Assembly (NCBI RefSeq): GCF_041435495.1
Contig: NZ_CP108644.1
Coordinates: 3,395,501 to 3,459,500, forward strand
From: Streptomyces sp. NBC_01116
Lineage (GTDB): Bacteria > Actinomycetota > Actinomycetes > Streptomycetales > Streptomycetaceae
Direction: 5' to 3'
DNA length: 64,000 bases
Below, one piece after another: positions 28,193 to 36,300 of this stretch. How positions within the stretch are numbered: position 1 is the first letter of the stretch; each line of letters starts with the position of its first letter. The notes below the pieces were generated by a model, which saw only the letters and a list, made by a program, of their open reading frames with translations, did not search any database and was not told the origin of the DNA. The translations under genes were made by a program, and so were the position numbers.

Positions 28193-28306
28193 ATGGAATA
28201 CCTCGCCGCATTGGAAGATAATTCCAGGACGCAGAACTTCGACGGATTGGCGCACTTCGAACGGGGCGAGGGGGAAAGCAGCACCATGATCAACGGCTGG
28301 TGGTAG
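28193..28306 (+). CDS. 37-residue peptide ending in GWW, possible RiPP precursor or scaffold
   Basis: ATG 28193 with GGAAAG 1-2 nt short of ideal spacing (GCGGAAAGC-ATG) and TAG 28304-28306. The product starts MEYLAALEDN, has an acidic middle (HFERGEGESS) and ends STMINGWW; net acidic, no Cys. Codon use is less GC3-biased than flanking genes. It is followed by a strong convergent terminator dyad, so a transcript plausibly ends just after it. The leader-like acidic helix, short length and aromatic C-terminus resemble ribosomal peptide precursors or the C-terminally extended scaffold peptides used by amino-acid-adding enzymes. The neighbouring ATP-grasp gene supports this. No homologue is known to me; it could also be a chance ORF. 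Confidence 0.5.
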   Translation: MEYLAALEDNSRTQNFDGLAHFERGEGESSTMINGWW

Positions 28307-28330
28307 AAGGAATTCCGCATCGCACACGGG

Positions 28331-28406
28331 CCGGGTCGGCGGTTTACGGGGGCTTCGTCACCGAAGTAGGCACCCGTGCAACACGCAGGTGTTCACGCCG
28401 ACCCGG
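28331..28406. terminator. Bidirectional terminator dyad between peptide and regulator genes
   Basis: CCGGGTCGGCG (28331-28341) and its exact complement (28396-28406) enclose a second small stem CTTCG/CGAAG (28353-28366). The gene pair is convergent, so it probably terminates both transcripts. Confidence 0.65.
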
Positions 28407-28420
28407 AAGGCCCTCTTCCG

Positions 28421-29431
28421 TCAATCGTCCCGGGTGTCCAGCAGCCCGGCCTTGGCGAGCTGAACAGCGACCTGGAATCGGCTCTGCACGCCGATCCGGT
28501 CGAGCATGGCCGAGATCGTCCGGCTGAGCGTGCGCGGAGAAATACTCAACTGCCGAGCGATCGCCTCGTCCTTCGCCCCCATGGCAAGCATGCGGACGAT
28601 CGCCTGCTCCTGCGAGGTCAGCGACAGCCGATCGGCGGACTCGTCCTCGCACCGCTCCTGAAAAGGGGACGCGGAGTGCCAGTGGAACTCGAAGATTTCC
28701 GTGAGGCAACGCACCATCTCGCTGCTCTGGATCGCGAAGGCGCCTCTCGACGAATCCTTGGGGTCGATCGGGAGTACCGCGAGGTGCTCGTCCATCAGGA
28801 TCATCCGGATCGGCAGATAGGGCGCCAGCCTGATGCCGGCGCCGTGGTGCACGGCTTCCGCCAGATAGTCCCTGACATAGTCGGTGTTCGCGATGTGGTG
28901 CGGATACAGCGCCCTGACTTCCACACCGCGGGAAATCACCTCGGCATCGCGGAGAATCATCTCGTCCGCGAGATTCTGCGGCGGTGCCCCGCCCGGGTGC
29001 ATGGCCAGCTGGCGGCGTTCGATGCCGTCCATCCGCTCCTCGATGAAGGAGTTGACCTCCCCGCCGGACAGCAGCAGCTCGACATGGGCTCCCTTGTCGG
29101 CCTGACTCCGCACCGGGAAATTGCGCATCAGAACCCGGATCATGTCCCGGCTGCCGGCGAGGCGGTTCCTGCTTTCCTCGAGGATCTGCTCCTCGAGCGC
29201 GAGCAGTCGCGTCAGCGCCTGCTCGGGCCGTGAGACGGCATATCCCGACGGCGCGCCCGGAGCGGGTACGAGCAGCCCCAGATCGGCGAGCCTGCAGACC
29301 GCCTGCTCGACCCGCCACGGCTCAGCCCCAACCTCGGGACCCACCGCGGTGGCATCCCAGTCCTGTCGCTTGCTCGCTGTCCAGTACAGCATTCGAGCCA
29401 GTTCATCCGTCCCACCCCCCTGTTCTCCCAT
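28421..29431 (-). CDS. TrmB/LuxR-type transcriptional regulator
   Basis: 336 residues. An N-terminal winged-helix-like region (RVEQAVCRLADLGLLVPAPGAPSGY) leads into a coiled and sensor-like segment and ends in a LuxR-type HTH (LTSQEQAIVRMLAMGAKDEAIARQLSISPRTLSRTISAML, about 270-315). This arrangement is common among Streptomyces cluster regulators. ATG 29431 is preferred because GGGGGA lies 8 nt upstream; longer frames lack a site. No response-regulator Asp domain is visible. Its position between two units suggests that it is the pathway-specific activator. Confidence 0.88.
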   Translation of the reverse strand: MGEQGGGTDELARMLYWTASKRQDWDATAVGPEVGAEPWRVEQAVCRLADLGLLVPAPGAPSGYAVSRPEQALTRLLALEEQILEESRNRLAGSRDMIRVLMRNFPVRSQADKGAHVELLLSGGEVNSFIEERMDGIERRQLAMHPGGAPPQNLADEMILRDAEVISRGVEVRALYPHHIANTDYVRDYLAEAVHHGAGIRLAPYLPIRMILMDEHLAVLPIDPKDSSRGAFAIQSSEMVRCLTEIFEFHWHSASPFQERCEDESADRLSLTSQEQAIVRMLAMGAKDEAIARQLSISPRTLSRTISAMLDRIGVQSRFQVAVQLAKAGLLDTRDD

Positions 29432-29693
29432 GATTGTTTTCCCCCTTGAGCACTCACGACCATGTAGCCGAACTTTTACTGAACTTACACACAGAGGTGA
29501 ACACCCATCAAGCATTAGTGATTCAGGGCTCGTTATGTCCACATCCGTGCCCGAGGGAGACCCGGAACGCATCCGGGCCTCCCTGACCAAGCTGCGCCAC
29601 GCGAGCGCGAACCGAGCGCTCCGGGGGCGAAATCCCGCCAGTCCATTCTCTCGATTCAAGAGAAGTCGCGCGGCGTGAATCAGACGGCGCCGG
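29432..29693 (-). promoter_or_regulatory. Promoter region of the regulator gene
   Basis: The 262-bp gap is relatively AT-rich. Reading leftward, TTGATG (near 29509) and TAAGTT (near 29485) are separated by about 18 bp, a plausible sigma-70-like promoter. Near it GAACTT repeats at 29470-29475 and 29481-29486 with an 11-bp period (GTTC-type on the minus strand), a spacing used by SARP and PhoP-like activators. Confidence 0.4.
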
Positions 29694-30941
29694 TCATCGG
29701 ACGGCGACGGATGTACGGGAGGGCTCCTCCGCCGGACGCCGTCCCGCCTCCCTGGACAGGAGAAGGGGACGCGCCACCACTTCTCCGTTCTGCCAGCGTG
29801 CGCTGGCCCGTTCGCCGTAGCCCCCGAACGGCTGGTTGCCGTCCTCGGCGTCGAGGGCCGTGTGCGCACCGCAGTTCACGGACGTCCCGAGGACCGGGTC
29901 GGACAGCGCGGGCTCCCCGTACACGCTGACGTACATGCCGCGCGCCCTCTCCGTCCCGCTCTCCAGCCAGGCACGGACTTCGGACGGTTCCGAGTAGCCC
30001 GCCAGGCACAGGACCGGGGAGAAGAGTTCCGGCGGATGGATCTCCGCCAGACGCGGGAACTCCAGGACGGTGGGCTCCAACCAGCGGCTGTGCGGGTCGA
30101 CCTGTCCACCGCTGCGGACCTTGGCCCGGTGGCTCTCGACGAACTCGGCCGCCGCGTCGAAGGCGTCGGCGTAGAAGAGCGCGGGAGAGACGAGGCCCGG
30201 CTGCTCCCGGGGAGCACGGGGGACCCGGCCGAAGGCGGCGGACAGCCCTTCCGCGATCTCCTGGTACACCGAGGTGTGGGCGATCAGCAGGTCGGGGCAG
30301 AGACAGTCCTGGCCGCCGTTGAAGAGACGGGCCTCGACCGTCGCACGGACCACTTCCGGGACGTCCGCACGCGGCCCGGCCACCACGGGGTTGGGGCCGG
30401 ATCCGAAGCCGAGTACGGGGATGCCGGCGGGTATCGACTCCCTGATGCGGAGCAGGTTCTCGTAGCGCCCGGTGAAGACCACCATCTCCGCGGTGCGGCA
30501 CAGCTCCACGAAGTTCCGCTGGGAGACGTCCATCAGGGCGACCGGGCTGTGGGGCAGGTCCCGCAGCAGCTCCTGGAGGGGAAGCACCACGTCCCGGGTT
30601 CGCGCCGACGGCCTGAGCAGCACCTCGTCGCTCCACAGCCCGGGCATCAGGCCGAAGAGAACGTACGAGTAGAGCACGTTGTTCGACGGCAGGAAGGTGC
30701 AGACGCGGCCCCCCGCCCGGCCGGCGAAGCGCGCCGCCTCCTCCCGGCCGCCGCGCAGCACGTGGACGGCGGAGTCGAGTTCGGCGACAGCACTGTCCCT
30801 GGTGGCCATGCCCGTCAGCACGCCGATCAGTTCCTCCGACCGGTCCAGCAGCCACTCCGCCCAGGTGGAACACAGAAGACCTATGTGATCCAGATCGAGC
30901 CCGGGGCCGGTGACCCGGGTTCCTGAAGACGCAGCGTGCAC
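29694..30941 (-). CDS. Aldehyde dehydrogenase-superfamily / acyl reductase-like protein
   Basis: 415 residues with ALDH signatures: FTGRYENLLRIRE in the nucleotide-binding part, a GFGSGPNPVV loop where many ALDHs have their Glu region, and the catalytic Cys in NGGQDCLCP. A PFGGYG motif lies near the C-terminus. Shorter than typical ALDH (about 480), so a reduced acyl-CoA or acyl-ACP/aldehyde enzyme is possible. GTG 30941 has an excellent GAGGAGGAAACC. It follows the MFS gene by 30 bp. It might make or remove an aldehyde intermediate, or supply the starter acid. Confidence 0.82.
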   Translation of the reverse strand: MHAASSGTRVTGPGLDLDHIGLLCSTWAEWLLDRSEELIGVLTGMATRDSAVAELDSAVHVLRGGREEAARFAGRAGGRVCTFLPSNNVLYSYVLFGLMPGLWSDEVLLRPSARTRDVVLPLQELLRDLPHSPVALMDVSQRNFVELCRTAEMVVFTGRYENLLRIRESIPAGIPVLGFGSGPNPVVAGPRADVPEVVRATVEARLFNGGQDCLCPDLLIAHTSVYQEIAEGLSAAFGRVPRAPREQPGLVSPALFYADAFDAAAEFVESHRAKVRSGGQVDPHSRWLEPTVLEFPRLAEIHPPELFSPVLCLAGYSEPSEVRAWLESGTERARGMYVSVYGEPALSDPVLGTSVNCGAHTALDAEDGNQPFGGYGERASARWQNGEVVARPLLLSREAGRRPAEEPSRTSVAVR

Positions 30942-30971
30942 GGTTTCCTCCTCGAATCGGATGACCTGCTG

Positions 30972-32318
30972 TCAGGCCCGCCGCGTGAAAGCGATGGTCG
31001 CCGCCCCGAACGCGCAGGCGATGCCGGCGGCGAGATAGGCGAGGTGGTAGCCGGTGAGGTCGTCCGTGCTGGTCGCCGCGACCAGGACCATGACCGCCAC
31101 TCCGACGCTGGCGCCGATCTGCTGGGCCACGACGTTCACCGCCCCGGCGACCGCGTGCTGGTGCGGCGGGACGCCGGACAGCGCGGCGGACGTCATCGAG
31201 GGGAAGTTCAGCCCCTGGCCGATGCCGCTGACCACCAGGCCGGGCAGCACGTGCAGCAGATAGTCGCCGTCCTGGGGCGTGCTCATCCACAGCGCCGTTC
31301 CGCCGCCGATCAGGAGGAGCCCGACGACCATCAGGGTGGGCGGAGCGTACCGGGCCAGCAGACGTCCGGTTGCGTAGTTGGCGGTGAGGAACACAGCCAG
31401 CGACATCGGCACCATGGCGAGACCGGACTCGAGCGGAGAGTAGTCCAGCATCCCCTGCAGATACAGCGGCGCGAAGAACAGCATGCCGACCGAGCCCATG
31501 TACTGGAGGAACGCCGCCAGGCTCGCCGCCCGCACCGATGAGATCCGGAAGAGGCCGAGAGGAAGCACCGGGTCGGCGGTGCGGTGCTCGCACACGACGA
31601 AGACCGTCAACGCGGCCACGGCGGCGCAGACCGCGATCCACGCCAACGTGCCGCTGCTGCTCACGCCGACGACCAGCAGGGTGAGGCCGAGCGTCCCGGA
31701 TATCGCACCGGGCAGGTCCAGCCTGCCGCCACGCCCGACGCCCCGGGGAAGGCCGGCCCGGGTCACGGCCAGCACGGCCGCACCCAGCAGGACCGAGAAC
31801 CACAGCACCGACCGCCAGCCGAGGAGCTGGGTCAGCACGCCCCCCAGCAGCACCCCGCCGCTGAAGCTGGCCGCGCCCACCGCGGCGTACACGCTGAGCG
31901 CCCGGTTCCGCGCCGGACCCGCCGGGAACACCTCGGTCAGCATGGCCAGCGCGGCCGGACCCGACAGGGCCGCGCCGATGCCCTGCACCGCCCGCGCACC
32001 GAGCAGCACCGCGATGTCCGGCGCGAGAGCTCCGGCCAGCGCGGCCACGGTGAACAGGGCGACACCGGCGGCGAACACCCGCCGCCGGCCGAACACGTCG
32101 GCGAGGCGGCCACCCACCAGCAGGAAGCCGGCGAACGTCAACGCGTAGGCGATCATGACCCACTGGAGCGTGGTGTCGGCCAGGTCGAAGCGCGTTCCGA
32201 TGGACGGCAGGGCGGCGTTGAGCACCCCGAGACCGCTCACGTCCAGGGCGAGTGCCCCCGCCAGCACGCCGAGCGCCAGGCCGGGGCGGTGCTGCGGCTT
32301 CACCTCGGTACCGGTCAT
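30972..32318 (-). CDS. MFS exporter, DHA2-like
   Basis: 448 residues with about 13-14 hydrophobic segments and motif GGRLADVFGRRRVF after TM2. ATG 32318 overlaps the stop of a small upstream ORF (ATGA). Third exporter of the cluster. Typical antibiotic efflux architecture. Confidence 0.9.
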   Translation of the reverse strand: MTGTEVKPQHRPGLALGVLAGALALDVSGLGVLNAALPSIGTRFDLADTTLQWVMIAYALTFAGFLLVGGRLADVFGRRRVFAAGVALFTVAALAGALAPDIAVLLGARAVQGIGAALSGPAALAMLTEVFPAGPARNRALSVYAAVGAASFSGGVLLGGVLTQLLGWRSVLWFSVLLGAAVLAVTRAGLPRGVGRGGRLDLPGAISGTLGLTLLVVGVSSSGTLAWIAVCAAVAALTVFVVCEHRTADPVLPLGLFRISSVRAASLAAFLQYMGSVGMLFFAPLYLQGMLDYSPLESGLAMVPMSLAVFLTANYATGRLLARYAPPTLMVVGLLLIGGGTALWMSTPQDGDYLLHVLPGLVVSGIGQGLNFPSMTSAALSGVPPHQHAVAGAVNVVAQQIGASVGVAVMVLVAATSTDDLTGYHLAYLAAGIACAFGAATIAFTRRA

Positions 32319-32527
32319 ACGGGCCGGCCCGGGAACGCGCCGACGGCTATACCGGCGGCCTCGGTCCGTACTCCGGGCGCCACGGCCGGGAAATGCTGGC
32401 GCGGACGTCCGAATAACGTCCCACCGACGGCGAAGACCCGCCGCGCGGTGGCGAGTTCCATCTGTCCGGTTTTCGCCAGCATGACGGCAGATTCAGCCGA
32501 CACCGGTTCGTGGTTCACGGATTTCAT
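32315..32527 (-). CDS. Small 70-residue ORF coupled to MFS gene, contains TTA codon
   Basis: Starts at ATG 32527 and ends in a TGA overlapping the MFS ATG. The product (MKSVNHEPVSAES... to ...FPGRPV) has an Ala/Arg-rich middle and no membrane segment or cysteines. A Leu codon in FAVGGTLFG is TTA, rare in Streptomyces and decoded by bldA tRNA. The ribosome site is weak. The overlap suggests a real coupling ORF; a chance frame remains possible and the function is unknown. Confidence 0.4.
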   Translation of the reverse strand: MKSVNHEPVSAESAVMLAKTGQMELATARRVFAVGGTLFGRPRQHFPAVAPGVRTEAAGIAVGAFPGRPV

Positions 32528-32823
32528 GCCGAGCAGCTTGCAATGCCGGTCGCCCGCTGTCCAGAGCTCGCCGGAATTGCGTCGATACTCCCCCGCGACC
32601 TCGCTGTTCAGAACCGCGTGAATCCCGGATTTCCCCTGCGATCCGGGGGACTTTCCGGTACGGACCCGGTACGCGTCAGAGTTGTCTCGCGTTGAACGAA
32701 GTCGGCCTCCGATGCCCTTGCCGTCCGAACCGTCCCATGGCCGGAGGAGGGGAGCGAAAACCAGTCACCCGGGGGGCTGGATTCGGCCAGCGCACCTTCT
32801 TACTCACGAATCACACTTGTCTC

Positions 32824-32840
32824 GCCATTCGCGGAATGGC
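32824..32840. repeat. Hairpin GCCATTC-gcg-GAATGGC
   Basis: Perfect 7-bp arms around a 3-nt loop, first of four stem-loops in the PKS-operon leader. Confidence 0.6.
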
Positions 32841-32994
32841 ACTCTGAGCCCGGCGGGTGAGCGAGCCACTCTCGACCCGCCCATACCGGTCCGCGCAGTT
32901 CACGGTTTCGGCTGACGGGCACGGAGATCCCTGCCCGCCCTGTTCCGGAGACAACGCGGTCACGGATCAGCTCGGCCAGGAGATGGATGACTTA

Positions 32995-33017
32995 CCCCGG
33001 CAGCCGGACTGCCGGGG
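32995..33017. repeat. Hairpin CCCCGGCAG-ccgga-CTGCCGGGG
   Basis: Perfect 9-bp arms and a 5-nt loop. It is separated by only 8 nt from the next stem-loop, so the two could form a two-hairpin RNA element. Confidence 0.75.
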
Positions 33018-33025
33018 AGTGATCG

Positions 33026-33049
33026 TGAACCCGATGCCGATCGGGTTCA
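33026..33049. repeat. Hairpin TGAACCCGAT-gccg-ATCGGGTTCA
   Basis: Perfect 10-bp arms and a 4-nt loop. Together with the preceding stem-loop it lies about 340 nt upstream of the PKS start codon. Confidence 0.75.
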
Positions 33050-33241
33050 GCCAGGACGGCTTAACGGGGGTTGAGTCTCAGTGCGCTTAGTGACGGTTTG
33101 GCAGTCATGCCTTCCTGTCCGGGAGGGGAAGGACCACCCGGCAGGACACGGGTTCCTTTCCCCTGCGAAATCTACCTCCTGGCTCCGCGCTGCACTCGAC
33201 ATGGCGTAGCGAATACTCCCGTTCACACCACACGCACAGCC

Positions 33242-33267
33242 GACCGAGCCGGCGCACCGGCTCGGTC
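33242..33267. repeat. Hairpin GACCGAGCCGG-cgca-CCGGCTCGGTC
   Basis: Perfect 11-bp arms, 124 nt upstream of the PKS start codon. Strong enough to act as a terminator or attenuator. Confidence 0.75.
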
Positions 33268-33390
33268 ACCTGAGTGCCGTCATCGTTTCGACCTCTTCTC
33301 TGTCGCACAGTTGACGGAGTTTTCGCGCCCTTTGACCATCGGCCGCGAGCTCTGGCCGCACCCCATAAACTTCCCTGCCGAGGAGCCGAA

Positions 33391-36300
33391 ATGCCCCAGG
33401 AGCTCGGAGCGCGAGATCAACGCGCCATAACAGATTTCATTGTTTCTCGCATTGTCGAGCTGATGGGCGTATCCAAGGATGCGGTGGATCGCTATGTTCC
33501 GATGCACCAGTACGGCCTGGACTCGCTGAAGCTGACGGCCGTTGCCACCTCGCTGTCCGAATTCCTCGGCCGGCGCGTTCCGCCCACCTGGATGTGGCAG
33601 TACCCGACCATCGACGAGCTGTCCCGGGCCCTGCTCGACGGTCCACGCGCCGCGGAGACCTCGTCGGCCGGCGATCGCCGTACGGCCGTGCACGAGCCCG
33701 TCGCGATCGTCGGCATCGGCTGCCGGTTCCCCGGCGGACCGGATCCGACCGCGTTCTGGCAGCTGCTGTCCGAGGGCCGCGACGCCGTCGGCGCGGTGCC
33801 GGCGGAGCGGCGCGAACTCCTGGGCGACAGCGCGCGATGGGGCGGGTTCATCGACGGCATCGACCAGTTCGATCCGCTGTTCTTCAACATCTCCCCCCGC
33901 GAAGCGGTCCAGATGGACCCGCAGCAGCGGCTGATCCTGGAGCTGGCCTGGGAGGCCCTGGAGGACGCGGGGGTCGCGCCCGACAGCCTCGTCGGCACCG
34001 AGACCGGCGTGTTCATGGCCTCCTGCTGGGGCGACTACGCGGCCCTGGCGCACTATCGCGGCCCCGACGCCCAGATCACCCCGCACACCGCGACGGGCAT
34101 GCACGACGGCATCATCGCCAACCGCGTCTCCTACGTCCTCGGCCTTCAGGGCCCCAGCATGGCGATCGACGCCGCCTGCGCCGGATCGCTGGTCTCGGTG
34201 CACGCGGGATGCCAGTCCATCTGGATGGGCGAGAGCGAGCTGGTGCTGGCCGGCGGGGTGAACCTGAGCTTCGTCTCCGACTACTACACCGCCATGGACG
34301 CGATGGGCGCGCTCGCCCCGGACGGCCGCTGCAAGTCGTTCGACGCCCGGGCCAACGGCTACGTACGCGGCGAGGGCGCCGGGGTCGTCGTGCTCGCCCC
34401 GCTGAGCGTGGCCCTCGAACGCGAGCTGCCCGTGTACTGCGTGATCAAGGGCAGCTCCTCGCAGAACGACGGCCTGAGCAACGGCATGACCGCGCCGAAC
34501 CCCCAGGCGCAGGAGCTGATGCTCCGCAACGCCTACCGCCGGGCCGGCATCGCACCGTCCCAGGTCGACTACATCGAGGCCCATGGCTCGGCGACGCCCC
34601 TGGGCGACCCGATCGAGGCCAACGCCATCGGCGCGGTGCTGGGCGGTGACCGCGCGACGCCGCTGCGGCTCGGTTCCGTCAAGTCCAACGTCGGGCACCT
34701 GGAAGCGGCGGCCGGCATCGTCGGCCTGGTCAAGCTCGCGCTGTCGATCCGCAACGGCGTGCTGCCGCCGAGCCTGCACTACGCCACTCCCAACCCGCAG
34801 ATCATGTTCGACGAGTACAACCTCACCGTCCAGGACCGGTTGACGGACTGGCCCCGCCGGTCCGACGCCCGCCGCGGAGGCGTCAGCTCGTTCGGCTTCG
34901 GCGGCGCGATCAGTCACGTCGTCGTCGAGGAGCTGCCGCGTCCCGAGGGCTCCCTCCTCCTGCTCGCCGCCGACTCCGAGGAGGCGCTGGCCGAGCGGGC
35001 CGCGGCGCTGCGCGCCGAGACCGACCTGCGGACCGTGTGCCGGCAGAGCCCCGGCGACGGCGCGTTCCGGCTCGCCGCCGCCGCCCGCGACATGACCGAG
35101 CTCAGGGCGCAGCTGGACTCCCTCGCCACCGGAGCGCCCACGGCCGGGCTGACTGTCGGAGGGCCGGCCGCCCGCAGGCCGCGGGTGGCGTTCCTGTTCT
35201 CGGGCAACGGTTCGCAGTGGGTCGGCATGGGCCGGCAACTGCTCGCCGGCAACGCCGTGTTCCGGCGGTCGATGATGCGCTCGGACAAGCGGATGCGGGA
35301 GCTCCTGGGCTTCTCGCTCGTCGACCAGATGCTGTCGTCCGACGGCCGGATCGACGACATGGACGTCTTCCAGCCGCTGCTGTTCTCCCTCCAGGTCGCC
35401 CTCGCCGACACCTGGCGGTCGTTGGGGGTGGAGCCGGACGTCGTCACGGGACAGAGCGTCGGTGAGTTCGCGGCCTCCCACATCGCCGGGGCGCTCGACT
35501 TCGAGGACGCCTCCCGGCTGGCCGCCCACCACGGCCGGCTCCTCCAGCAGCTCGCCGTCGGACGCGGCGACGGCATCGTGGTGATGGCCGACGCGGAGGT
35601 CTCCGCGCGGTACCTGACCGGTCAGCTCACCGTCGCCGGCCACAACGGCCTGCGGTCCACCCTGGTCACCGGCACACCGCAGGAGATCGAGGGACTGGTC
35701 CAGCGGCTGACCGAGGACGGCATCACGAGCCACCAGGTGCGGATGGGGCACGCGCCGCACTCGCCGCTGGTCGACCACGTCCTCGCCCCGCTGAAGGCCG
35801 AGCTGGACGGCATCACGCCGCGCGCCACGCGCATCCCGATGATCTCGACGGTCACCGGTGAACTCGTCGACGGTGCGGAGCTCGGACCGGACTACTGGGC
35901 GGAGAACCTGCGCCAGGAGATCCGGCTGGTCGACGCCCTGAAGGCCCTGGGCGACCACGACATCGACGCGGTGATCGAGATCAGCCCGCATCCTGTCCTG
36001 CTCAGGTCGGTGTCGGAGATCCTGACGGCGACCACCCTGCCCTCGCTGCGGCGCGGCACCGACGAGGCCTGGACGCTGCTCGGCTCGCTCGGCGCGCTGT
36101 ACACCGCCGGCCACCCCGTCCTGCCCGGCCCGTTCCTCGCGGGCGACCGCGGACGCCACGTCACGCCCGCCCAGGGCCACATCGCGGCCGACGAACGGGC
36201 CCAGCTCGTGCCGGTCACGGCACGCACGGCCGCCGCGCTGGCCGACACCTGCCGTGAGCTGTCCAGCCATGTCGAGCGGGACCCGGGGCTACGGGTCTCC

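Larger units (their letters stand above)
32528..33390. promoter_or_regulatory. 863-bp leader/promoter region of the right-hand PKS operon
   Basis: No convincing gene. It holds four perfect inverted repeats listed separately (32824-32840, 32995-33017, 33026-33049, 33242-33267). Short ORFs in it lack good ribosome sites and resemble shadows. The region should contain the operon promoter and perhaps transcript-level control. Confidence 0.6.

Noticed and set aside
32995..33049. Double hairpin considered as T-box riboswitch
   Set aside because: No T-box bulge motif, no tRNA-pairing specifier loop, and the downstream gene is a PKS rather than an aaRS or amino-acid gene.
33071..33390. In-frame extension or extra ORFs before the PKS ATG 33391
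   Set aside because: ATG 33274 would add 39 residues with no ribosome site; ATG 33391 has GAGGAG and begins directly at the ACP.
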